A stretch of 64,000 bases of DNA from Flammeovirgaceae bacterium UBA6059 (GTDB lineage Bacteria; Bacteroidota; Bacteroidia; Cytophagales; Cyclobacteriaceae), in the NCBI GenBank assembly GCA_002435755.1, contig DIYH01000030.1:286650-350649 (forward strand). The letters are read 5' to 3'. How positions within the stretch are numbered: the first letter of the stretch is position 1; each line of letters opens with the position of its first letter. Made by a program: the position numbers and the translations under genes. The notes below the pieces were generated by a model, which was given only the letters and a program-made list of their open reading frames with translations, was not told the DNA's origin and ran no database searches. This document shows positions 8,720 to 16,170 of the stretch, one piece after another.

Positions 8720-8972
8720 CTCCTACCGGAATCACCGCGCTCCTTCAAGTGAATTATACCAACTTTTAGGTATTGTTTGGGCTGTCGGGAATGTCTAACT
8801 TGACTATGAGCAAATAGATCAAAAACACGGGGATTGGGCTAAGCGACAACAAATTCTTGTAACCGACTAATATCGGATATAGCTGAAGTCTACAACACGT
8901 TACACTAAAAATTCCAGTTTAGCTATATTAGAAATAACGCTCACTATGCACGTTACATTAACGTTAACGATA

Positions 8973-9065
8973 ATGCAAAAAGAGGTTTTCGTATCATATT
9001 CCTGGTCTGAGGATTCCGATATCATAAATTCGGAGCACGTAGTAGATGCCATTTGCAAACGTTTT
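8973..9065 (+). pseudogene. truncated TIR-domain protein (N-terminus only)
   Basis: From the ATG at 8973 the frame gives KEVFVSYSWSEDSD followed by EHVVDAICKRF, the beta-A strand (V-F-V-S-Y-S-W) and first helix of a TIR domain. The likeness stops at about 9065, and the frame ends at 9093-9095 inside sequence that belongs, on the other strand, to an IS110 transposase. So a TIR gene, of the kind common in antiphage and NAD-cleaving systems, was cut after its first 31 codons. I see no later piece of it on the other side of the element. Confidence 0.6.
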
Positions 9066-9078
9066 TCAACTGAAGACT

Positions 9079-9741
9079 ACCTCTTACAGAGGTGATCAAT
9101 TCATATATGGCTCTTACCAGCTGGTCTATACTGATCACTTCTAACATCTTCTCTTCAACTTTCTTAAGCGACTTAGCTACTCCTTCCAATGATAACTTAC
9201 TCAACCGTCGCATCTCCATGGCTCCTTTCTTATCAAAATGACCGATCTCCTCTATCGCTCTTTCCTGGCTTAGCTTACTCTTCAATAACCTTGACCTGAG
9301 CCGCATTAGGTTCTATAAGCGCTCCAATGTTGTGTGAGTCAGCTTTATCAGCTTCGCCCCCTACTGACGAGTCATTGCAAATCGGGCTATCCTTTCTGCA
9401 TCAATCTTGTCGCTCTTGTCTCTGGCTAAACCTATGCTGCGCTTGATGTGAAGTGAGGATTCCAACCATACCTTCCCTCCTCTGCTCATCAAGTATTTTA
9501 CCGTATTTCTATTATAAATGTCCATGTGTTCCATGCAAAATAAAGTGTGCTCATGATCATCATTACCATGCTGCTTCGGCCAGCGTTTGAGTTTAGTATA
9601 CCCTTCAGAGGTATTGGTTAAAGTGATACAATTACTATGCTGAGTGATCATTTCAATCATACATAAATCGATACTTTCTTTACTCACGTCCATACCCACT
9701 ATGAAGGGATACTTTAATTGCTGACCTTCTGATTTCTTCAT
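9079..9741 (-). pseudogene. IS110-family transposase, interrupted and truncated
   Basis: The N-terminal part (126 codons from the ATG at 9741) shows the RuvC-like DEDD domain: FIVGMDVSKESIDLC, then C-M-E-H-M-D near residue 70 and A-R-D-K-S-D-K-I-D-A-E-R-I-A-R. A TAG at 9361-9363 stops it, but the same frame goes on with protein-like sequence (KLTHTTLERL), meets a second TAG at 9307-9309-region, and then continues as LRSRLLKSKLSQER through a coiled region to LITSVRG. At that point a full-length enzyme would show G-I-G-x-x-T-A and the Ser-bearing Tnp_20 domain; here it ends. Both stops are amber and in the same frame, consistent with simple point decay. Confidence 0.75.
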
Positions 9742-9986
9742 AACTTATTCTTTCTAAACCTTAATAATGGGATGTTGGACCTTCGGGTCCAGCTCCCAAA
9801 TCGTCCAATAGATCTTTATACCTAGTTAACTGGAGGACGCCTAGTCCTGTTGCTCAACTGACTATCCTGTCTTTAAGTTATTAGCAAATCCTGCTCCTAA
9901 GAATAGTTATATCAAGGGAAGGTAAAAACCCCAAGGCAAATAAATGCATGTGTGTGTTAATGATTGATTAGTGTTTGATCCTTCTA
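9742..9986 (-). ncRNA. candidate bridge-RNA region of the IS110 element
   Basis: IS110 elements carry a structured RNA in the non-coding end next to the transposase start, which selects target and donor DNA. Here 245 nt upstream of the transposase lack a gene and contain a perfect hairpin at 9777-9790 (GGACC, 4-nt loop, GGTCC; CGAA loop on the element strand, TTCG on the other). No further loops were assigned with confidence, and since the element is dead the RNA may be too. Confidence 0.3.
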
Positions 9987-10303
9987 TTAACAAACCAATA
10001 GAGATACCTTGGTCAGGCATTTAAATCCGTTTGAGGTTACCTCTTTTGACCTATGACTAATACGATCGAATATTAAGATATATCCTTCATGAATGATATA
10101 AGTGATTTCTTCACCATTAATATGAACTGCCTGCACCGATCCATCTATTAGAAAGAAGAAATCCTTGCAAATAGCGTAGGAGCACTTGATGAAATCATTT
10201 TTGTTGAAGTGCTCAGGTTCAAACGGATCAAGTATTTCATCAATCTCTTGGAGTGATGGACTTCAACTTTTTCTCTGATTAATTGTGCAAGGACGTCCTT
10301 CAT
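9987..10303 (-). pseudogene. Crp/Fnr-family regulator fragment, frameshifted
   Basis: The ATG at 10303 opens 18 codons (MKDVLAQLIREKVEVHHS); after a one-base shift the next frame continues QEIDEILDPFEPEHFNK, then a C-x-x-F-F-F-L-I-D-G-S-V-Q-A segment and a run to a TAA at 9987. Order and spacing match the cyclic-nucleotide-binding fold of Bacteroidota Crp/Fnr proteins (helix, F-x-P-x-x-x-K-x-D, then F-L-I-x-G-x-V). The DNA-binding C-terminal domain is absent. A frameshift plus truncation make it non-functional. Confidence 0.6.
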
Positions 10304-10389
10304 TCGCCTTCAAATGTAATGAAACGTGACTCTTTACAATTGGACATCTTGAAATCTACAATTCCTAGCTATCTGCCATTTTGGAATTG

Positions 10390-10899
10390 TCAGTTCCCAC
10401 CTTGCTTTTCAGCGGATTGCAGCTGCTTATTGTAGACTTCTATTCTGGCGTGCGCCATCCCGTCAATCAATAGGATAATCATCAACATGGCTATGGTAGT
10501 AATTCCAATGGCGCGCCAAAGTGGAGTGTTGACGAACATGACTATCAATGCGGCTACAATAATCAACATGGGGACTACCTTGAGGACAATGGAGTATTCC
10601 TTCAATGTGCCTTCTGCGCGGACCAATTCCGATTCGACAAAAGCTGAAGGATCCTGCTTATGATGCTCCGCAAAACTTGAAATCCTTGACTTGTTGGTAT
10701 AAAACAAACCCAATCCTATGGTGAGAAGCAAAGCGCCGGCAACAAAAAATGGAATGATGTAGGCTCTTGCTAGATCCGTCTTGCCTAGCTGCCAAAAGCC
10801 AAAACCTATGGATACAAATATGAATCCAGCAAGAATGAAAAAACGGGTCGAGAAAACTTCTGCTTTGGCCCACTCGGTGGCAACTTTTAATATTTCCAT
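10390..10899 (-). CDS. four-helix membrane protein of unknown function
   Basis: 169 residues; I do not recognise the family. Hydrophobic segments lie near residues 17-37, 46-66, 103-122 and 126-146, arranged as two pairs separated by a charged stretch (HHKQDPSAFVESELVRAEGTLKEY). The tail is polar. It is the last gene of a minus-strand group: SDR oxidoreductase, AraC regulator, then this gene 30 nt later, so it is probably co-transcribed and controlled by the AraC protein. Confidence 0.6.
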   Translation of the reverse strand: MEILKVATEWAKAEVFSTRFFILAGFIFVSIGFGFWQLGKTDLARAYIIPFFVAGALLLTIGLGLFYTNKSRISSFAEHHKQDPSAFVESELVRAEGTLKEYSIVLKVVPMLIIVAALIVMFVNTPLWRAIGITTIAMLMIILLIDGMAHARIEVYNKQLQSAEKQGGN

Positions 10900-10929
10900 G
10901 TGCTTATGATTTATCGATCAAGGTATGAG

Positions 10930-11742
10930 TTAATTCGGGTTGATGGCGCTAGGGCTGTGACCATAGGCTTTTTTGAAGGCAAAGGAAAAATGAGAGAGGT
11001 TCTCAAAACCTGCGGCAAGATAGACCTCAGTAGCCTTCTGCTTTCCCAGAGCTAGCTTTTGATACGCAAGGTCGAGCCTTTTCTGAGTCAGCCATTTGCC
11101 TGGGGTATTCTTGAATGTCTTCTTGAAATCCGATTTGAAGGTCGTCAAACTTCTACCGGTAAGAAAAGCGAATCTTTCCAAGGGTAGATTGTACATGAAA
11201 TGCTCTTCCATGTACTTCTCGAGATCAATTTTTCCAATCTCGCTAAACGTACCTAAGATCGAACTTATCCTACTGTCCACTTCATCAATGATGGTCAAAG
11301 CCTCTTGAATCTTTATAGATACCAGCGCTGCAGGAAGTTCATCTTGTCTTTCAAAATAGGAGAGTAGCGACTCAAAATAGCTACCCAGCAGGGGGTGTTT
11401 GTTGATCGGTCGTTGCTTGGCAATATTTTCATTCCAGTTTTCCAGCACCGATCGATCAACATAAAACCTGCGCAATTCTTCTTCAGGGATCAGCATTGAT
11501 ATCGCTTTGAAAGGTTGCCCATTGACTGGGTTTTTGACAACCCTGGTCAATTGATTTTTGGGAACCAAGAGTGTATCTCCTGCAACACAATTCAGCGCAT
11601 TTACGCCATAGGTAATGGTCATTTCACCCGAACAAACGAAGACGATGATATGCTGAGAAGCAATATGCTCCCACGTATGTTGCTTCTCGACAGTTCCTGA
11701 TAAGAATACCCTCGCTTCATTATTTGCATTTGGTTTGGCCAT
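10930..11742 (-). CDS. AraC-family transcriptional regulator
   Basis: 270 residues. The N-terminal half is a cupin-like sensor (HIIVFVCSGEMTITYG ... GDTLLVPKN). The C-terminal ~100 residues hold two helix-turn-helix motifs: LPLERFAFLTGRSLTTFKSDFKK and a second ending in the family hallmark A-A-G-F-E-N-L-S-H-F-S-F-A-F-K-K-A-Y-G. It starts 4 nt after the SDR gene, which suggests one operon and a regulator controlling its own oxidoreductase partner. The ligand is unknown. Confidence 0.88.
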   Translation of the reverse strand: MAKPNANNEARVFLSGTVEKQHTWEHIASQHIIVFVCSGEMTITYGVNALNCVAGDTLLVPKNQLTRVVKNPVNGQPFKAISMLIPEEELRRFYVDRSVLENWNENIAKQRPINKHPLLGSYFESLLSYFERQDELPAALVSIKIQEALTIIDEVDSRISSILGTFSEIGKIDLEKYMEEHFMYNLPLERFAFLTGRSLTTFKSDFKKTFKNTPGKWLTQKRLDLAYQKLALGKQKATEVYLAAGFENLSHFSFAFKKAYGHSPSAINPN

Positions 11743-11746
11743 CTAT

Positions 11747-12700
11747 TCAAAATTGGAACTTTTGATTGGTTTGTTCTTCTGAAATCGCCCATAGTTTTGA
11801 AGCAACTTCCTTGTCTTTGGCGTGCGGCTCCAATTTACATTCACCTACCGGACCAGTCCAGTAGTTTCTTCCTGTAGGGCCATAAAACCCTTTCTGGTCC
11901 AGATCGTCTTCCGTAGCGCACATGACTTCCGGGTACGAACCTTTTTCTGCCGATTGTACCAATGGTGATAGCGTCAGAAGATACCAAATGAACCGCATCG
12001 TTCGACTACCGCTGGTTTTGATCAATGATGTGGCGGATGCACCCGGATGACAGGCGTAAACCTTGACATCATTCTTTCCTGCGGCGCTCAACCGATCCTG
12101 AAGTTCATAGACCGATATGATCTGCGCCAATTTGCTCTGACTATACACATCATTGGCTTGATAATTCTTATCCCAATTCATATCATCAAACTGAATCGTC
12201 CTAATACCCATTTTATAACCTTCACTACCTACCACCACGATTCGCCCTTTTGATACCTCAATGCGTGGAAATAGCAGGGCCTGTAGCAGGAAGTGACCAT
12301 AGTGATTCACACCAAGCTGACTTTCAAAACCATCTACCGTAATGACTTGCTTAGGTACCTGAGCAATAACGCCGTTGCAGATCAGCGCATCAATCCGTGG
12401 AACTTTGTCCAATATCTCCTCTCCCGCATTTCGTACTGAAGCCAACTCTCCAAGATCTATTTTTATGAATGAAACGTCCGCATCATTGCCTAGCTCTTGC
12501 TTTAGCGCCGTTATGGCGGCTGTAGATTTTTTTGGGTTACGGTTGAGCATCACCACTTTCGCTCCTTTGGATAGCAATATCTTGGATGCTTCAAACCCTG
12601 TACCGCTGTTGGCTCCAGTGATGAGATAAGTCTTGCCTTCCAGCGTATGAATTCGCTCTGGTGTCCAACCTTTTTTGCCAAATTGATTTGTAGTGCTCAT
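11747..12700 (-). CDS. short-chain dehydrogenase/reductase (SDR)
   Basis: 317 residues from the ATG at 12700, chosen over an ATG five codons upstream because AAAGAGAG lies just before it. The Rossmann motif TGANSGTG near residue 32 binds NAD(P), N-G-V-I occupies the N-A-G position, and Y-S-Q-S-K gives the catalytic Tyr and Lys. Length and sequence style resemble the protochlorophyllide-reductase-like/retinol-dehydrogenase-like SDRs that reduce or oxidise small carbonyl compounds. It leads a three-gene unit with an AraC regulator and a membrane protein. Confidence 0.85.
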   Translation of the reverse strand: MSTTNQFGKKGWTPERIHTLEGKTYLITGANSGTGFEASKILLSKGAKVVMLNRNPKKSTAAITALKQELGNDADVSFIKIDLGELASVRNAGEEILDKVPRIDALICNGVIAQVPKQVITVDGFESQLGVNHYGHFLLQALLFPRIEVSKGRIVVVGSEGYKMGIRTIQFDDMNWDKNYQANDVYSQSKLAQIISVYELQDRLSAAGKNDVKVYACHPGASATSLIKTSGSRTMRFIWYLLTLSPLVQSAEKGSYPEVMCATEDDLDQKGFYGPTGRNYWTGPVGECKLEPHAKDKEVASKLWAISEEQTNQKFQF

Positions 12701-12832
12701 CTCTCTTTGTTTCAATTATTATGAAGCAAAAGTCTTGAGAAGTGAGATATGCTACTTTGTTCAGAAGTCGTTTGTTGTTTGTTTAAAAGTCAGATTGAAG
12801 TTTGTGCTGCGTGAGATTGCTAGAACTAACTA

Positions 12833-13327
12833 TTACCAATATCGATATACCGCATGAGGTCCAAAGTCAAGCAGGTCGATGGTAGAATCATGCTTTGCAC
12901 CAAGTCTCAAAGCCAATTGCTTGGAAGGCTCATTTTCAGCATCGATGTAGCTTACCAGCGAATCGAGCTTTAAAGTTTCAAGCGCATACTTCTTGAGCGC
13001 TAATCCAGCCTCGACACCAAAGCCTTTGCCCTGAGATTCCGGCAGTAGCCAATAGCCCAATTCCGGTTCTGGCCATGGCTCAGAATTCCAGAGGCCAACA
13101 GTACCTATGAGTTTCTTAGTGGCCTTTTCATCAATCGCGAGGTAGGAGTAGCCATGCAATTCATAATGGCCAATGTAGGTAGCCATCAGCCTCCATGACT
13201 CCTCAGCATTCTTGACACCACCAACAAACTTGGCATTCTGCTTTGAGGAATAGAAAGCTTTGAATGCTTCATAATCAGTGGCTCGCCACTGTCTGAATTT
13301 CAGCCGTTTGGTTTCTAGTCCTATCAT
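12833..13327 (-). CDS. GNAT-family N-acetyltransferase (RimJ/RimL-like)
   Basis: 164 residues from the ATG at 13327, which follows CAAGGG at a good distance; an upstream ATG would add 11 unlikely residues. The opening L-E-T-K-R-L-K-F-R-Q-W is the standard RimJ/L start (E-T-x-R-L-x-L-R). The acetyl-CoA loop is E-S-Q-G-K-G-F-G-V-E-A near residue 98, preceded by ELGYWLLP and followed by N-E-P-S-K-Q-L-A-L-R-L-G. Likely acetylates an amino group of a protein N-terminus or small molecule; substrate unknown. Confidence 0.85.
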   Translation of the reverse strand: MIGLETKRLKFRQWRATDYEAFKAFYSSKQNAKFVGGVKNAEESWRLMATYIGHYELHGYSYLAIDEKATKKLIGTVGLWNSEPWPEPELGYWLLPESQGKGFGVEAGLALKKYALETLKLDSLVSYIDAENEPSKQLALRLGAKHDSTIDLLDFGPHAVYRYW

Positions 13328-13370
13328 ATTGCTGCCCTTGTCATGATTATCGAATGTCAATTTACATACT

Positions 13371-13410
13371 GCTAGGGCGCGTTTGCAACGCGTCTTTCAA
13401 AATTGAATTA
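13371..13410. repeat. short palindromic interspersed repeat, copy 1
   Basis: GCTAGGGCGCGTTTGCAACG, then CGTCTTTCAAAATTGAATTAT. Its centre forms a small hairpin (GCGCGT/ACGCGT). The same element, diverged, recurs at 13872-13914, on the other side of the SnoaL-like gene. Form and placement are like REP elements mobilised by RAYT transposases, though no such transposase is in the window. Confidence 0.6.
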
Positions 13411-13474
13411 TGCATCCTGAGAGTCACCTGAAAGGGACTCTGAGCTTTGGATATTTGCAATCGTCCTTATCGAC

Positions 13475-13846
13475 TCAATTCTTATTCGAAGTGTGGAAAT
13501 GAAGAATTTTCCATTCGCCTTCTTCCAGCTTGAAAACTATGGTTTCAATAGCTTGAAATTTCATTTTGGTTTCTCCTGAGGTACCTTCAAATTGAGTGCT
13601 GTAGGTAGCGAAAGCAAGATCGTTTGATGCTGACATTTTGATTTCTAATTCCTCAAGTCGGAAATCTATTCCTTGCCAGTCATCAGATCGCATGAATGAC
13701 ATAAAACTGGACTTGTTATGAACAGTGCAATTGTCTGTGAAATATGAGAAATCATCCGACAGGAATTCCTCTACGTCATTCCACTTTTTGGCATTAAAAG
13801 CGTCATAGTAATTGGTGAGTCTCTTCTCAATGACTGCATTCTCCAT
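13475..13846 (-). CDS. SnoaL/NTF2-like protein
   Basis: 123 residues with the NTF2-like cone fold pattern: an N-terminal helix pair (LTNYYDAFNAKKWNDVEEFLSDD with the usual Y-x-A-x-N-x-x-x-W-D), then alternating strands ending with FKLEEGEWKILHFHTS. Family members are small-molecule isomerases, hydrolases or ligand binders; no catalytic residue can be named here. The gene is bracketed by two copies of a palindromic repeat. Confidence 0.7.
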   Translation of the reverse strand: MENAVIEKRLTNYYDAFNAKKWNDVEEFLSDDFSYFTDNCTVHNKSSFMSFMRSDDWQGIDFRLEELEIKMSASNDLAFATYSTQFEGTSGETKMKFQAIETIVFKLEEGEWKILHFHTSNKN

Positions 13847-13871
13847 TCTTTTAATCTTTACTTAAAATACC

Positions 13872-13914
13872 GCTAGGACACGCATGCAATGCGTCTGTCA
13901 AAATTAGACTTTAT
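13872..13914. repeat. short palindromic interspersed repeat, copy 2
   Basis: GCTAGGACACGCATGCAATG, then CGTCTGTCAAAATTAGACTTTAT, matching copy 1 at 13371 over about 40 nt with scattered differences that partly keep the central stem (ACGCAT/ATGCGT). Same orientation as copy 1. Confidence 0.6.
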
Positions 13915-14133
13915 ATCAAAACTAGAGGTGTGGTAAACGCTTTTGAGTTGAGCATAGCACTATAACCAAGGCAGATTACATGGGCACGCGTTTGAAAAAG
14001 CATGCCAGCTTAGTATGGACCTGGTTATACTCATTCAAAAGGTTTCAATAAACAGGCGTTGGGAAGTAGGACAAGCTTATAAATTAATAGGCGCCTTTAG
14101 TGGAGGTGAATTAGCTTAGGAGATTGCTTGTCT

Positions 14134-14802
14134 TTAATCAAAGTACTTTTCAAATTCAGATTTCAATGTGTTGTTTTCCAGAATAATCCATCTCTTAAAA
14201 GCAGTGAAATTTGACCCACGGTGAATATGACCCCTAATCTTGACTAGAAAGTATTCTAAATCTTCTTGCGTATTTGTATCCAAGAAATAGTCACACAACA
14301 AGCCTTGGAACTCCATGATTTCTTTTAATAGCTTGTTTCGTAGGTTAGAGGATTCAATTGTTTTTAGCTTAGTGGTTCCGTTGTAAACTTCCAATAATAA
14401 ATTCTTTGTCGCAATTGTTTCTGGCGAAGTATCGAGTTCTTCAATATTTACTTCTTCGAAGGGGAACGGCTTCAAAGTGTATTTGAGCCTATTCTCTATG
14501 TCATGAGTATGGTCAGTGCAATTAAGTATGTTATCATATTTTCCGACTTTGGTGTTATTACAATGACCACATGACCAAAATAGGTTTTCCCAGCTGAATT
14601 TGAGGTCTTTGTCTTTTCCACAAGGTTGAAAATGCTCGACATTTATGGTCTCTGGCTCCTTGTATTCACATATGTAGCATTTGTTTTTAAAATCATTTTT
14701 TATCCGAGTTAGCACGTCACCACATTTGTAATCTCCATCAGCCTTTGCTTTTTCGGCTTCTAAACAACTGGGCGCAGGTTGAGATTTATCGAAATACACC
14801 AT
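14134..14802 (-). CDS. ptuB: Septu-type HNH endonuclease (PtuB-like)
   Basis: 222 residues. Zinc-binding pairs C42-Y-I-C45 and C78-G-H-C81 frame the HNH core: V-E-H57-F-Q-P, W-E-N73-L-F-W-S and C-N-N-T-K85. This is the arrangement of the TIGR02646/PtuB HNH family. The start lies one base after the stop of the ATPase gene upstream, so the two are coupled. In Septu systems the ATPase-nuclease complex cuts phage or host DNA when infection is sensed, in the cytoplasm. The C-terminal half (residues 100-222) is helical and of unknown detail. Confidence 0.8.
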   Translation of the reverse strand: MVYFDKSQPAPSCLEAEKAKADGDYKCGDVLTRIKNDFKNKCYICEYKEPETINVEHFQPCGKDKDLKFSWENLFWSCGHCNNTKVGKYDNILNCTDHTHDIENRLKYTLKPFPFEEVNIEELDTSPETIATKNLLLEVYNGTTKLKTIESSNLRNKLLKEIMEFQGLLCDYFLDTNTQEDLEYFLVKIRGHIHRGSNFTAFKRWIILENNTLKSEFEKYFD

Positions 14803-14803
14803 T

Positions 14804-16030
14804 CTAACTGTTTTTTTTGTTTAACTCGTTCAACTCAATCTGTTGTAATCTCACACGCAACTCGTTAGATAAATATTTAGGAGCATGAGCGAAGTAATTT
14901 CTTAAATGACGCAGGTTGTCATTTTCGTGGGGAGTTCTTTTGTCTAAAGACGTTAACCTGTCAAACTCCGATATTTTTGCCTTTATTTCATCCGAATACT
15001 TATCAGCTTTAAAATAGCTCTCAATAAGAGCGTCATAGGAATAATTTGATAGGTCGCTGGTTATTGTCCTTGATTCAAGATCACAAACTGTCGCGTTAGA
15101 AACAGAAGACAATATGAACGGTGAATGAGTCGTAACGATGAACTGAAGTTTTGGAAAGAAATCGGTTAGAAAGGGAAGAATTTTCTTCTGTAATTCTACA
15201 TGCAAGTGTGTTTCAATTTCATCTATTATTACGACTCCTTCAAGGTCATAAGACTTAGAACTGTGAGCTTCCATGCGTAGAAGTAATTCAGAAATTATGC
15301 TAATAATTGCTGAGTACCCATCTGAAAGGGTGTTGAAATTAAAAGGTTCGCCTGCTCCAAGGACAATATCAAAGTTGTAAGCCCTTCTATCGAATTTTAA
15401 TCGTAAATTCTGATCATCAAATATTGACTGCAGTCTTGATTCTAGTCGGTCAAACCACCGATCAATTTTTGCAACTGTATCCATTTCATTGTCATCCCTA
15501 GCAAATGATCGATCTGCCTTAAGGTTGACTATATATTGAATGAAACTGGCACTTACTTTTTCTGTGAGACCATACTTTTTTTTCAGCTTAACTTTATTAA
15601 TTCCGCTAGGTACAGAAAGATTAGTATGTCTTTTGGAGTCGAAGAACGCGAGTAAAAAAAGGCCTTCCTGACATTGATTGGATATACTTTGATAATCAGA
15701 AGAAAACAAAATTTCAGTACCTCCGAAATTAGCTAGTCTTTCTTTAGTCTTTTTTAGGTTATTCTCAGTTTGAGATCTATTCTGGTTAGGAGAGTTTTCT
15801 AACCGTTCTTTGTAAATCTCTAATTGTTGTAAATAAGATTCACGATTTCTAATTTGACCGTTATCAACATGAGCAAGGAATTTGCTCAATTCTAAAAGCA
15901 AGCTGGTTTTGCCGGAACCATTCTTTCCTGTCAAAATAAGATGTTGCCTACTATTTGGAGATAATTGGATTTCTAGATCATTCACATTTCTTGAATGATT
16001 TATTTTTATTGAGGTAATGAAGCTTTCCAT
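14804..16030 (-). CDS. ptuA: Septu-type AAA/ABC-like ATPase (PtuA-like)
   Basis: 408 residues. Walker A G35-KNGSGKTS, a long coiled insertion (residues 55-105), a signature-like L-S-D-G-Y-S at 235-240, Walker B VVIID270-E and a switch V-T-T-H-S-P-F at 299-305. This is the SMC/RecF/OLD-like ATPase layout. Alone it could be an OLD-type protein, but the HNH gene one base downstream makes a Septu pair. No reverse transcriptase is near, which argues against a retron using the same two effectors. The proteins would form a complex that degrades nucleic acid in response to infection. Confidence 0.82.
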   Translation of the reverse strand: MESFITSIKINHSRNVNDLEIQLSPNSRQHLILTGKNGSGKTSLLLELSKFLAHVDNGQIRNRESYLQQLEIYKERLENSPNQNRSQTENNLKKTKERLANFGGTEILFSSDYQSISNQCQEGLFLLAFFDSKRHTNLSVPSGINKVKLKKKYGLTEKVSASFIQYIVNLKADRSFARDDNEMDTVAKIDRWFDRLESRLQSIFDDQNLRLKFDRRAYNFDIVLGAGEPFNFNTLSDGYSAIISIISELLLRMEAHSSKSYDLEGVVIIDEIETHLHVELQKKILPFLTDFFPKLQFIVTTHSPFILSSVSNATVCDLESRTITSDLSNYSYDALIESYFKADKYSDEIKAKISEFDRLTSLDKRTPHENDNLRHLRNYFAHAPKYLSNELRVRLQQIELNELNKKNS

Positions 16031-16170
16031 CTTGGACAGTTTTAATTTCTAAAATCCTTAATGATAATGAGGTCAAGTTCGAGAAGTGGGTAACACTCGG
16101 ATCAATTGATTTCTACTCTTTATCTCTTTTGGTTAAGTGGCTTTTCTTTTTAATATTTATTCTGAGCAGT

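Larger units (their letters stand above)
9066..9986 (-). mobile_element. decayed IS110-family element
   Basis: Made of the broken transposase gene and its long upstream non-coding region. The left limit is set by the end of TIR homology near 9065; the right limit is uncertain and was placed before the Crp/Fnr remnant at 9987. No terminal inverted repeats are expected for IS110. The transposase C-terminal third, holding the catalytic Ser, is gone, so the element cannot move by itself. Confidence 0.6.

Noticed and set aside
9079..9741. Functional IS110 transposase using amber readthrough
   Set aside because: The catalytic C-terminal domain is missing, so decay is the simpler view.
13371..13914. 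Integron attC sites
   Set aside because: The repeats lack the R and L box layout and the recombinase at 63 kb is far away and Xer-like.
14134..16030. Retron with ATPase-HNH effectors
   Set aside because: No reverse transcriptase or msr-msd-like region is next to the pair; Septu fits better.
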